Shown here piece by piece: positions 44,601 to 52,419 of a stretch of 64,000 nt of DNA. Source of the stretch: an uncultured Bacteroidota bacterium (lineage in GTDB: Bacteria > Bacteroidota > Bacteroidia > 2-12-FULL-35-15); assembly GCA_903847205.1 (NCBI GenBank), contig CAINDA010000044.1, forward strand, positions 124,001 to 188,000. The letters run 5' to 3'. The notes beneath the pieces were generated by a model. The model made no database searches. It was not told the DNA's origin and saw nothing but the letters and a program-made list of their open reading frames with translations. The position numbers were made by a program, and so were the translations under genes. Positions within the stretch are counted from its first letter, which is position 1; each line of letters starts with the position of its first letter.

Positions 44601-47600
44601 GGAGGCGTAATGCGGGCAATACAAACCAACGATTTTGAGGCTGCCAATATTGAATACATCCAGTTCTGGGTGATGGATCCTTTTAATCCTGATAATGCCA
44701 CCCTCAACCCCACTGGGCCAAGTACGAGAGGAGATTTATATTTTAATCTCGGGGATGTATCAGAAGATGTTTTGCGCGACGGTTACAAAAGTGCTGAAAA
44801 TGGATTACCTACTCCCATCCACCCTGCCACATTGGTTAACTCAGCATGGGGTTTTGCGCCAGCAGTATCTCCCTTATTAAACACATTTAATAACGATCCA
44901 ACTGAACGCCCTTATCAGGATGTGGGGTTAGACGGTTTAGCAAATACGCTGTCGCTGAGCGGTTCTAATGAACAGTCTTTTTTCAGCAGTTATTTGAATG
45001 CTGTACAGGCTATAGCTCCTACTGCTTATGCTGCAATCAGCGCTGACCCTTCCGGGGACGATTTTCATTACTTCCGCGGAAGCGATTTTGATGCGCAGAA
45101 TATTAAAACCCTTGAACGTTACAAAAATTTCAACGGTATGGAAAACAATTCGCGCACTACAGAGCAGTCGCCTGAAACCTATCCTACTTCCGCAACTTTA
45201 ACACCTAATGTTGAAGACATAAACCGTGATAATAATTTGAGTACTGTTGAAAGTTATTATCAATACCACATCAGTTTAAAACCATCTGATTTTGCATCAG
45301 GTGTGGGAACTAATTATATTACAAATGTATTTACTACAACCGGGCAGAACATTAAAGACGGGACTTCCAAGCCGATAACATGGTATCAATTTAAAATTCC
45401 GATTAGAACTCCTGAAGCAAAAGTTGGTTCAATTGAAAACTTTCAGTCCATTCGTTTTATGCGGATGTTTTTCAAAAATGTTGACAAGCCTATTGTTATG
45501 CGTTTCGCAAGGCTGGAACTTGTGAGAGACGAATGGCGTAAATACGGATTTGATTTATTGCAGCCAGGCATTTATATTCCGAATGATGATGCAACAACAC
45601 TCTTTGATATTTCTGCCGTAAGCATTGAAGTTGACGGAAGCAGGCTCCCCGTAAATTATGTGCTGCCTCCGAATATTAACCGTGAAATAAATGTTGCAAC
45701 AGCCCAGCTGCTTGCATTAAACGAGCAGTCACTGTCGCTTACTGTCTGCAACCTGAAGGACGGAGAATCAAGAGCAGCTTTTAAAAACACGAATCTGGAT
45801 GTACGTTCGTACAAAAAATTGCAAATGTATATTCATTGTGAAGGTTCGCCGAACCCCGGCAACATTTTAAATACAGGCGATTTACATGCATTTATTCGTT
45901 TGGGTACTGATTACTCTGATAATTTCTACGAGTACGAAATTCCTTTAATAGTAACTCCTGCAGGTAATTATAACGGCACCAATTCTGATGATCAGTACAA
46001 GGTTTGGCCGGACGATAATAACATGATTTTAGAATTTGCAAAACTGCAGGCAGCAAAGGTGCAGCGCAATGCTGTAATCGGCAACAGCACAACTTCTGAA
46101 TATGTGGTTATGGACGGCACCAGAAAAATTACTGTAAAAGGAAATCCCAATTTAAGCGCACTTAAAACATTGATGATCGGGATAAGAAATCCTAAGAAAA
46201 AGAATATCGGAGATGGGGACGACGGCTTAGCTAAATGCGGACAGGTATGGGTTGATGAACTGCGCTTGACCGACTTTGACGAAACAGGCGGAGGAGCTGC
46301 AACAGCACGTGTTACAGCAAAATTAGCCGATTTCGGAACCATGTCTCTTTCTGGAAATTATTACGGACCAGGATGGGGAAGCCTTGAAAACACCATCAGT
46401 CAGCGTAAGCGAGAAACATTAAAGCAGTATGATTTCACATCCAGTTTTGAACTTGGTAAGTTTTTACCGGAAGCGGCTAACATACATATCCCAATGTTTC
46501 TGGGTCAGTCTGAAACATTTATCACACCCCAGTATAATCCTCTTGATCCTGATATTCTTTTAGCACAGGAGTTAACTAATCCAAGCCTTTCAAAAGCCTA
46601 CCGAGACTCATTAAAACAGGAAACTGTAGATTACACAAGACTCAGAAGCATCAACTTCACCAATGTAAAAAAAGGCAAAGGTAAAAACGCCAAAAAGAGC
46701 CATATCTACGATATTGAAAACTTTGCAGCGTCATACTCCTATAATGAAATTTACAAACGCAACGTAAACAATGAATATGATTCAACGAGGCATTACAAAG
46801 GAGGCTTGATTTACAGTTATTCTCCGACACCTAAAAACATCAAGCCTTTTGCAAAAACAAAAATATTCCAGTCAAAATATCTGCTGTTGGTGAAGGATGT
46901 CAATTTTTACCTTTTCCCAAATAAATTAGGCTTCTCCACGGATATTGCAAGAAGTTATAACACAGTAAAAACCAGAGATGTAACAGGCGGCGAAATGTTG
47001 ATTATACCAACCTTCAATAAACAGTTTACAATGAATCGGAATTACGATTTTAAATACGATATAACAAAAGGGCTTAAACTTGATTTTACAGCAGTTAACG
47101 ATGCCCGAATTTTAGAACCTGCCGGAGCCATTGATACCAAAGAAAAGAAAGACACACTGAGAGCGAATATCCTCGGGGGAGGGAAAACAACAACATACAA
47201 TCATCAGTTAAATGTAAATTATGCTGTGCCGATTAATAAACTGCCTCTACTTGACTTTACAACAGCCTCGGTGAAATATACAGGTACATATAATTGGACG
47301 CGTGCTCCTTTCAATGCTGACAGCCTTGGAAATACTATTCAAAACTCAAGAGTTATATCTTATACGGGGCAGTTGAATATGGTTACTCTATATAATAAGC
47401 TTCCTTATTTCAAAAAAATAAATCAAAATGCCAATAAAAAAACGGAAACCAAGAAGCCGACACCATTTAAATCTAAAGTAGATCCTATGGCAAGTGATTC
47501 TGTGAAAAAATTCTTTGCCAAAATCGACAAAAGAAAAAATGATTCTATTAAAAAAGCTAACGAAAAACCATCGGTAGTATTAGAATATATTGCCAGAGTA

Positions 47601-48992
47601 GTAATGAGTTTAAAAAATGTTAATGTAACTTATTCAACCAATAACGGCATACTCCTTCCCGGCTATAGCCACTTCACAAATATGATGGGAATGGATCCTA
47701 CATTTTCCGGCCCTACCCCGGGTTTTATTTTCGGCAGCCAGCAGGATATCCGGGAGGAAGCAATTCGAAAAAACTGGCTGGTTAAAACGCAGTCAATAAA
47801 TACTCCTTATGTTACAACGAGCAGTCAAAATCTGAATATAAGAGCTAATATTGAGCCTATCCCTGATTTAAAAATTGAAGTAACAGGCGTACGCACTAAG
47901 TCATTAAGCCACAGCGAATTTTTTAAATGGAAAGTAAATGACACCCTTCGTGATGGTTCAATAGTCGATCATTTTGCACATGAATCACCTGTTGAAACAG
48001 GCAATTTCAGCATGTCATTTTTAGCTTACAGCACTTCATTTAAAAATGGCGATTTAAATTTTCAAACTTTTTTAGATGCCAGAAGAATTATATCTATTAG
48101 AACGGCAGCACAGAACCCTAATTGGAATCATACTGTAGCTCCAAGCGGCAGCGGCTTTGCTGACGGCTATAACCAGACATCACAGGATGTTTTGATTCCC
48201 GCATTTATAGCCGCTTACTCCGGTAAAAATCCTGACAAAGCCAATATAGGAGATGCAGGGACTTTCCCGGCAATACCAATGCCCAATTGGCGGATTACAT
48301 ACGATGGGTTGTCAAAAATGGAAATCGTTAAAAAATATTTCAAATCGGTTACATTCAGCTCTGCCTATCGTTCAACGTACGGCGTCAGCGGTTACACAAC
48401 AAACCTATTGTTTTACGATCCAAGTAACGACGGGTATACTGCTGTGAAGGAAGCTGTTTCAAGCATTGCCGACAATCCAAATTTTTTATCTAAATATCTG
48501 ATCAATACGGTTACAATTTCCGAAAATTGGAGTCCGCTTATTAAAGCTGAAGTTACACTCAAGAACAGTCTTTTAATAAATTTTGAATTCAAAAAAGACA
48601 GAAATTTATCTCTCGGTATAACCAGCAATACCATTACCGAAGTGGCCGGCCGCGAAATTATTGTCGGTACAGGCTATAGAATTAAGGATATCAGCTTAGG
48701 CAAAAAACTAAAAATTAAAGGTAAACCGATAAAGAGCGATTTGAATTTAAAAGTGGATTTATCATTTCGTAAAAATCAAACCGACATCAGGCGGATAGTT
48801 GAGGAGGTAAGCCAGACAACCGGCGGGACAAACATTATTTCTATTAAAACATCGGCTGATTATGTTATCAATGAACGGATCAGCTGCCGCCTATTTTACG
48901 ACCGTATTATTAACACTCCTGTAATATCAAACTCCTTCCCTACAACCAATACCAATGCTGGTCTCAGCCTGCGTTTAACACTTACTAATTAA
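41640..48992 (+). CDS. sprA: SprA/Sov: translocon protein of the type IX secretion system
   Basis: A 2,450-residue protein, close in size to SprA of Flavobacterium and Sov of Porphyromonas. A TTG is the start: an in-frame TAA lies just before it and no ATG follows for about 100 codons. The leader reads AIAVTKYIGVGVLSVGLLSLIVSSDA. It has repeated SprA N-terminal-type blocks (KLNVGGEIFDRIFGGNTVDIRPNGSAELIF, EIYKRNVNNEYD) and a long series of outer-membrane beta-strands ending in SLRLTLTN. The protein forms the giant outer-membrane channel through which type IX cargo passes. The cargo-like protein at 34407 fits this system. Flanked by ruvA and gcvH; a stand-alone gene. Confidence 0.95.
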   Translation: MAIAVTKYIGVGVLSVGLLSLIVSSDAKVSSYRHAAQIDAELPFAEADTPVVKLPFNFQDQSTGDPLNYPNAGGLRLNNPSNVKTDVEYNPVTGNYDINQTMGGSNFRPPTYMDNEEYQNYMFKKQVKKYWNSRTDAESQNNKNKPIIPKLNVGGEIFDRIFGGNTVDIRPNGSAELIFAYNGTKTDNPAIPVLNRKVNTFDFNEKIQLNVIGKIGDKLKLTTSYNTEATFDFENQMKLEYTGYEDEIIKKIEAGNVTMPLTGTLITGSQTLFGVKTQLQFGRLSVTALLAQEKGKKSEVNVTGGAQISKFEVAGDAYEANKHFFLGQYFRDNFDLALHGLPFINSGININRIEVWISNTNASTTDIRSLVALSELAEDAANGHIPNNQTYVTDISPTKLPFNAQNNLYGNFSTDQQVRAVNTTVSRIDQLSSHTMQQTVNYELIASARKLQPSEFTLNPRLGYISLNQTLNPDQILSVSYQYTLDGRVYQVGEFSDGGIAAPSALLTKMLKSSATNTKQPMWDLMMKNIYSIGSYQISPKDFKLDVFYNNIQTGTDINYLPIGASEPGVHGKPLLQVLSLDRLNQQGDQTPDGVFDFIDGVTINANNGRVIFPVVEPFGDYLRSKFVSGSTLANTYVFDQLYDSTKTTAQQFPQLNRFKLKGSYSSSSSSDISLGAPNVPQGSVTVTAGGIKLVENVDYTVDYTLGRVKIINAGILSSGTPIKISLESNALFAIQQKTLMATHLDYRINKDFNIGATAMNLTERPLTHKVNIGEEPISNTIVGLDGNYKTEAPMLTRLVDKIPFIDTKEMSTITAAAEAAYLIPGHSQAIGKAGNSYIDDFEGSMSTIDLRSQSSWSLASTPQGQAGPGTSNLFPEGNLPDSLPYGFNRAKLAWYVIDPLFLRQTANLTPPSITDADMSNNLVREVPETEVFPNKPVPNGLPPNIATLDMAYYPNERGPYNYDAAGTSISHGLDVTGKLKNPETRWGGVMRAIQTNDFEAANIEYIQFWVMDPFNPDNATLNPTGPSTRGDLYFNLGDVSEDVLRDGYKSAENGLPTPIHPATLVNSAWGFAPAVSPLLNTFNNDPTERPYQDVGLDGLANTLSLSGSNEQSFFSSYLNAVQAIAPTAYAAISADPSGDDFHYFRGSDFDAQNIKTLERYKNFNGMENNSRTTEQSPETYPTSATLTPNVEDINRDNNLSTVESYYQYHISLKPSDFASGVGTNYITNVFTTTGQNIKDGTSKPITWYQFKIPIRTPEAKVGSIENFQSIRFMRMFFKNVDKPIVMRFARLELVRDEWRKYGFDLLQPGIYIPNDDATTLFDISAVSIEVDGSRLPVNYVLPPNINREINVATAQLLALNEQSLSLTVCNLKDGESRAAFKNTNLDVRSYKKLQMYIHCEGSPNPGNILNTGDLHAFIRLGTDYSDNFYEYEIPLIVTPAGNYNGTNSDDQYKVWPDDNNMILEFAKLQAAKVQRNAVIGNSTTSEYVVMDGTRKITVKGNPNLSALKTLMIGIRNPKKKNIGDGDDGLAKCGQVWVDELRLTDFDETGGGAATARVTAKLADFGTMSLSGNYYGPGWGSLENTISQRKRETLKQYDFTSSFELGKFLPEAANIHIPMFLGQSETFITPQYNPLDPDILLAQELTNPSLSKAYRDSLKQETVDYTRLRSINFTNVKKGKGKNAKKSHIYDIENFAASYSYNEIYKRNVNNEYDSTRHYKGGLIYSYSPTPKNIKPFAKTKIFQSKYLLLVKDVNFYLFPNKLGFSTDIARSYNTVKTRDVTGGEMLIIPTFNKQFTMNRNYDFKYDITKGLKLDFTAVNDARILEPAGAIDTKEKKDTLRANILGGGKTTTYNHQLNVNYAVPINKLPLLDFTTASVKYTGTYNWTRAPFNADSLGNTIQNSRVISYTGQLNMVTLYNKLPYFKKINQNANKKTETKKPTPFKSKVDPMASDSVKKFFAKIDKRKNDSIKKANEKPSVVLEYIARVVMSLKNVNVTYSTNNGILLPGYSHFTNMMGMDPTFSGPTPGFIFGSQQDIREEAIRKNWLVKTQSINTPYVTTSSQNLNIRANIEPIPDLKIEVTGVRTKSLSHSEFFKWKVNDTLRDGSIVDHFAHESPVETGNFSMSFLAYSTSFKNGDLNFQTFLDARRIISIRTAAQNPNWNHTVAPSGSGFADGYNQTSQDVLIPAFIAAYSGKNPDKANIGDAGTFPAIPMPNWRITYDGLSKMEIVKKYFKSVTFSSAYRSTYGVSGYTTNLLFYDPSNDGYTAVKEAVSSIADNPNFLSKYLINTVTISENWSPLIKAEVTLKNSLLINFEFKKDRNLSLGITSNTITEVAGREIIVGTGYRIKDISLGKKLKIKGKPIKSDLNLKVDLSFRKNQTDIRRIVEEVSQTTGGTNIISIKTSADYVINERISCRLFYDRIINTPVISNSFPTTNTNAGLSLRLTLTN

Positions 48993-49033
48993 TTTTTTAT
49001 TATAAACTAATTTTTTTGCTGCCAAATTAAATA

Positions 49034-49041
49034 TAAATTTG
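49034..49041 (+). promoter_or_regulatory. Bacteroidota-type -7 promoter element for gcvH
   Basis: TAAATTTG, an exact TAnnTTTG match, 31 bases upstream of the gcvH ATG. Confidence 0.45.
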
Positions 49042-49071
49042 TGCTTTAATACAACTTAAAACTATTGTAAT

Positions 49072-49452
49072 ATGAATTTCCCAGAAAATTTAATGTACAC
49101 CAAAGACCACGAATGGGTGCGTACAGAAGGTAATGATGCTTATATCGGAATAACCGATTTCGCGCAGAGCGAATTAGGCGATATTGTTTATGTAGAAATA
49201 GAAACTCTCGGCGAATCAATTTCTCATGAAGAAATATTCGGTACAGTTGAAGCAGTTAAAACAGTTTCTGATTTATTTATGCCTGTTTCAGGAAAAATAT
49301 TGGAAGTTAATCCTGAATTGCTTGCCAATCCGGAAGCAGTAAATAAAGATCCTTATGGTAAAGGATGGATGATTAAAGTTGCAATGAAAGACACTTCGGA
49401 ATTAAGCAAGCTTTTGAACACTGCAGATTATAAAACTTTAATAGGTCATTAA
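49072..49452 (+). CDS. gcvH: Glycine cleavage system H protein
   Basis: A 126-residue lipoyl-domain protein. The lipoylation site is the Lys in [18 protein letters not shown] near residue 63, and [34 protein letters not shown] is the typical N-terminal half. It carries the aminomethyl group between the P and T proteins in glycine cleavage. Length is normal. The other gcv genes are not in the window. It is followed by about 155 bases of AT-rich low-complexity sequence. Confidence 0.96.
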   Translation: MNFPENLMYTKDHEWVRTEGNDAYIGITDFAQSELGDIVYVEIETLGESISHEEIFGTVEAVKTVSDLFMPVSGKILEVNPELLANPEAVNKDPYGKGWMIKVAMKDTSELSKLLNTADYKTLIGH

Positions 49453-49607
49453 AAAATGTTAATTGCCAGATTGTTTAATTGCTGAATTGTTATAATCACT
49501 ATCAGTATTACCGTTTAACATTGCTGGATAGCACTTTGATGAATTTTACAATATAACAGTTTAACAATTTAACATTATAACAGTTTAGCAATACAGCCTT
49601 TGAAATA

Positions 49608-50003
49608 ATGTTTTTAAAACACTGTAAATGGGCATTGCTATGGGCATTGGTCATTCTTATTTTATGCGGAATTCCCGGAAGGGATATTCCGCATATTTCG
49701 TTTTTAGAAGAGCTCAGCTTCGATAAATTTGTACATGCAGGCATTTTCTTTGTTCAGTTTCTATTAACCGCCAGAGGATTTTTGCTGCAGACTAATTTTA
49801 TAAAATTAAAGCAGTCTGCAAAATTAATTTCTTTTATAATAGGCTCTGTTTACGGCGGCTTACTCGAAATAATGCAGGCTACGGTAATTGAAGGACGATG
49901 CGGTGATGTGTATGATTTTATTGCTGATTCGCTTGGAGCAGCATTAGGTTTTGCAATGTATAACTGGGTAGAGAAAATATTCCTTGAAAAATTAATTAAG
50001 TAA
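49608..50003 (+). CDS. VanZ-like membrane protein
   Basis: A 131-residue protein with about four hydrophobic helices and the VanZ pattern: LCGIPGRDIPHISFLEELSFDKFVHAGIFFVQF near the N-terminus, ending with a short basic tail. The DKxxH...F motif is characteristic of this family. VanZ relatives are small membrane proteins, some giving low-level resistance to lipoglycopeptides, but the general role is not known. Start ATG is 155 bases after gcvH. Confidence 0.82.
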   Translation: MFLKHCKWALLWALVILILCGIPGRDIPHISFLEELSFDKFVHAGIFFVQFLLTARGFLLQTNFIKLKQSAKLISFIIGSVYGGLLEIMQATVIEGRCGDVYDFIADSLGAALGFAMYNWVEKIFLEKLIK

Positions 50004-50044
50004 AGACCCGTTTTTAAAAATTAATTTTTTACTTCTGAAACGCA

Positions 50045-50536
50045 ATGAAGCCGGCAAAAACAAACATGGACATTACATGGAAAATAAAATCTTTCAATGA
50101 ACTCTCTGTTGAAGAGTTATACCAGATTCTTCATCTGCGGACGGCTGTATTCATTGTTGAGCAAAACTGCCCCTACCAGGATGTTGACGGAAAAGATTCT
50201 GAATCATTCCATTTAATGGGAATAGATGAAACAGGAGGATTGGCGGCCTATGCAAGAATACTGCCTGCAGGCGCTGCTTTCAGCGAAGTTTCAATCGGAC
50301 GTGTTCTGACTTCTAAAAAAGAAAGAAAAACAGGCTTAGGAAAGGAACTGATGGAAAATGCAATTCAATTTATTTCCAGCCATTTTGGTGCAGTGCCTGT
50401 CCGCATTGGAGCCCAATATTATTTAATGAAATTTTATTCAGGTTTTGGTTTTAAAATTTCAGGCGAAGAATACTTAGAAGACGATATCAGGCATATAGAA
50501 ATGGTTCTTGAAACAGAAGAATCCAGAAGCGTTTGA
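50045..50536 (+). CDS. GNAT acetyltransferase, ElaA family
   Basis: A 163-residue GNAT-fold enzyme of the ElaA branch: WKIKSFNELSVEELYQILHLRTAVFIVEQNCPYQDVDGKDSES at the N-terminus, then the acetyl-CoA loop IGRVLTSKKERKTGLGKELM near residue 90 (R/Q-x2-G-x-G type). It should transfer an acetyl group from acetyl-CoA to an amine; the acceptor is unknown. An ATG seven codons downstream is an alternative start. It follows the VanZ gene by 41 bases. Confidence 0.87.
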   Translation: MKPAKTNMDITWKIKSFNELSVEELYQILHLRTAVFIVEQNCPYQDVDGKDSESFHLMGIDETGGLAAYARILPAGAAFSEVSIGRVLTSKKERKTGLGKELMENAIQFISSHFGAVPVRIGAQYYLMKFYSGFGFKISGEEYLEDDIRHIEMVLETEESRSV

Positions 50537-50649
50537 AGCGCATTCATTAAATTACTTTTTTTGATCGAGCTTCAAATAATCCCGCTGATTTTATCTATCA
50601 AAACTCTTCGAAACGCAGCTGTTTTTTTATCGCCGACGAGTTTTTTGAA

Positions 50650-50657
50650 TATCTTTG
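50650..50657 (+). promoter_or_regulatory. Bacteroidota-type -7 promoter element for deoC
   Basis: TATCTTTG, exact TAnnTTTG match, 24 bases upstream of the deoC ATG. Confidence 0.5.
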
Positions 50658-50681
50658 TTCACATACCGAAAAAAACAAACA

Positions 50682-51593
50682 ATGAGTACAAAAATTATAT
50701 TGCCTGATTTTAAAAACACTGCTGTAATCGATCAAGTCGGAGTAGAAGAACGTGTTGCAAGATTTACGACAAGAAGCATTAAAAAATCATCGAAACTTCA
50801 GGGGCTTAAATTAACCTTGAGTATGATTGATCTCACAACACTTGAAGGAAAAGATACTGAAGGTAAAGTAAAACAGATGTGTTATAAAGCAGTACATCTT
50901 CATGATATTATTCCCGGCCTGCCTACAGTAGCAGCAGTATGTGTTTATCCAACAATGGTAAAAACCGCTAAAGATGCTTTAAAAGGTTCCTCTGTAAAAG
51001 TTGCTTCCGTCTCTACAGCTTTTCCAAGCGGGCAGTCAACCCGCGAAATAAAAATTTCTGATACAAAATACGCTTTGGAGAATGGTGCTGATGAAATTGA
51101 TATGGTTATTTCGCGCGGTGAGTTTTTGAAAGGAAATTACAATTTCGTGTTTGATGAAATTGCTGCTATTAAAGAAGCTTGCGGCACAGCCCGCTTAAAA
51201 GTAATTTTTGAAACAGGAGAACTTTCCACATTAGATAATGTCCGTAAAGCAAGTGATATTGCTATGTATGCCGGCGCAGATTTTATTAAAACATCAACTG
51301 GTAAAATTTCACCAGCGGCTACCATGCCTGTAACTTTAGTGATGCTTGAGGCAATCCGCGATTATTATTATTCAACGGGGAGAATGGTTGGAATGAAGCC
51401 TGCAGGAGGCATCTCCACTTCTAAAGCTGCGCTGCATTATTTAGTAATGGTAAGAGAAACATTAGGCGGAGCCTGGTTAAGCAATGAATGGTTCCGCTTC
51501 GGTGCAAGCAGTTTAGCAAATGATGTATTGATGCAGATTGCAAAAGAAGCAACAGGTGTTTATCAAAGTTTAGATTATTTTTCAAAAGATTAA
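50682..51593 (+). CDS. deoC: Deoxyribose-phosphate aldolase DeoC
   Basis: The ATG at 50682 is preferred; the frame is open to 50655 but the extra residues overlap the promoter. The 303-residue class I aldolase has the DeoC barrel, with the Schiff-base Lys in ADFIKTSTGK and the second Lys in GMKPAGGIST. VAAVCVYPTMVKTAKDAL and NGADEIDMVISRGEFLKGN are typical. It splits 2-deoxyribose 5-phosphate into glyceraldehyde 3-phosphate and acetaldehyde. Two aldehyde dehydrogenase genes follow beyond the transposase, and acetaldehyde would be a natural substrate for them. A long palindrome lies 25 bases after its stop. Confidence 0.95.
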   Translation: MSTKIILPDFKNTAVIDQVGVEERVARFTTRSIKKSSKLQGLKLTLSMIDLTTLEGKDTEGKVKQMCYKAVHLHDIIPGLPTVAAVCVYPTMVKTAKDALKGSSVKVASVSTAFPSGQSTREIKISDTKYALENGADEIDMVISRGEFLKGNYNFVFDEIAAIKEACGTARLKVIFETGELSTLDNVRKASDIAMYAGADFIKTSTGKISPAATMPVTLVMLEAIRDYYYSTGRMVGMKPAGGISTSKAALHYLVMVRETLGGAWLSNEWFRFGASSLANDVLMQIAKEATGVYQSLDYFSKD

Positions 51594-51617
51594 AACTAGC
51601 AGAGTATATATACTAAA

Positions 51618-51650
51618 AGACCTGACAGGTTTTAAAAACCTGTCAGGTCT
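51618..51650. repeat. REP-like palindrome, copy 1
   Basis: Perfect 15-base arms (AGACCTGACAGGTTT and its complement) around a TAA centre, between deoC and the transposase, ending 27 bases before the transposase ATG. Three other copies of the core ACCTGACAGGT...ACCTGTCAGGT lie at 51937, 52366 and 53908. Confidence 0.88.
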
Positions 51651-51677
51651 AAAACACAAAATATTATTACTTTTCTG

Positions 51678-52358
51678 ATGTCAAAGACAATTCCATTAGA
51701 ACCAGATCATTTTTATCACATTTACAACCATTCGAATGGAAAGGATACTATTTTTATCTCAGAAAACAATTACAAATATTTTTTAGAAAAATTCAAAGAA
51801 TATATTTCGCCGATTTCTGAAACATACGCCTACTGCCTGATGCCGAATCATTTTCACTTTTTAATTAAATTAAATAGTGAAGCCGATGTATTTAAGTGGC
51901 TTAGAGAGAATGAAAAAATTGCTGATGATTCTTTAAATCTGACAGGTTTTAAAAACCTTTCAGGTTCGTCCATTGCAGGCTTTAATCCTTTTTCAGCGCA
52001 TATCAACAGACGGTTTGCTGACTTTTTTAACTCTTATTCTAAATCATTAAATAAACAAGAGAGCAGAATGGGAAGTTTGTTTGTCAGGACTTTCAAGAGA
52101 AAGCAAATATCTTCTGAGGAGGAATTACGAAATACAATATTTTATATTCATACAAATCCTATACATCATGGATTTGCAGAACGCATTACTGATTGGAAAT
52201 ATTCATCCTACCAATCATTGATCTCTGAAAAGCCGACACAGCTAAAACGATCGGAAGTAATGGCGCTGTTTGATGATATTGAAAATTTCAAATTCAGCCA
52301 TCAGAAGATAAATAAGGATTTATTACAAAAATTAGAATTAGAAATGCAGAACTTATAG
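51678..52358 (+). CDS. REP-associated tyrosine transposase (RAYT, Y1/IS200-like HUH)
   Basis: A 226-residue Y1-type transposase. The HUH motif is His58-Phe59-His60 in CLMPNHFHFLIKL, the N-terminal strand is DHFYHIYNHSN, and the catalytic Tyr is probably in FYIHTNPIHHGF near residue 160, all as in RAYT (TnpA_REP). Family members nick and move single-stranded REP palindromes. The gene sits between two copies of the palindrome and contains a third in frame (residues about 86-97, reading LTGFKNLSG) between the HUH site and the Tyr. Length is typical. It interrupts the deoC-aldehyde dehydrogenase neighbourhood and is read in the same direction. Confidence 0.92.
   Translation: MSKTIPLEPDHFYHIYNHSNGKDTIFISENNYKYFLEKFKEYISPISETYAYCLMPNHFHFLIKLNSEADVFKWLRENEKIADDSLNLTGFKNLSGSSIAGFNPFSAHINRRFADFFNSYSKSLNKQESRMGSLFVRTFKRKQISSEEELRNTIFYIHTNPIHHGFAERITDWKYSSYQSLISEKPTQLKRSEVMALFDDIENFKFSHQKINKDLLQKLELEMQNL
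51937..51965. repeat. REP-like palindrome, copy 2, inside the transposase coding sequence
   Basis: 27 of 29 bases match the core of the other copies, with two changes at 51938 and 51960. It is read through in frame, giving the residues LTGFKNLSG. Confidence 0.85.
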
Positions 52359-52365
52359 GTTTATA

Positions 52366-52396
52366 GACTTGACAGGTTTTAAAAACCTGTCAGGTC
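52366..52396. repeat. REP-like palindrome, copy 3
   Basis: Starts eight bases after the transposase stop and ends 23 bases before the aldehyde dehydrogenase ATG. One mismatch in the left arm (ACTTGACAGGT) relative to the perfect copies. Confidence 0.87.
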
Positions 52397-52419
52397 CGCA
52401 TCCCTCAAATAATAATAAC

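Noticed and set aside
52369-52419. N-terminal extension of aldehyde dehydrogenase starting with TTG
   Set aside because: The extension is read out of palindrome copy 3; the ATG at 52420 fits the family start.
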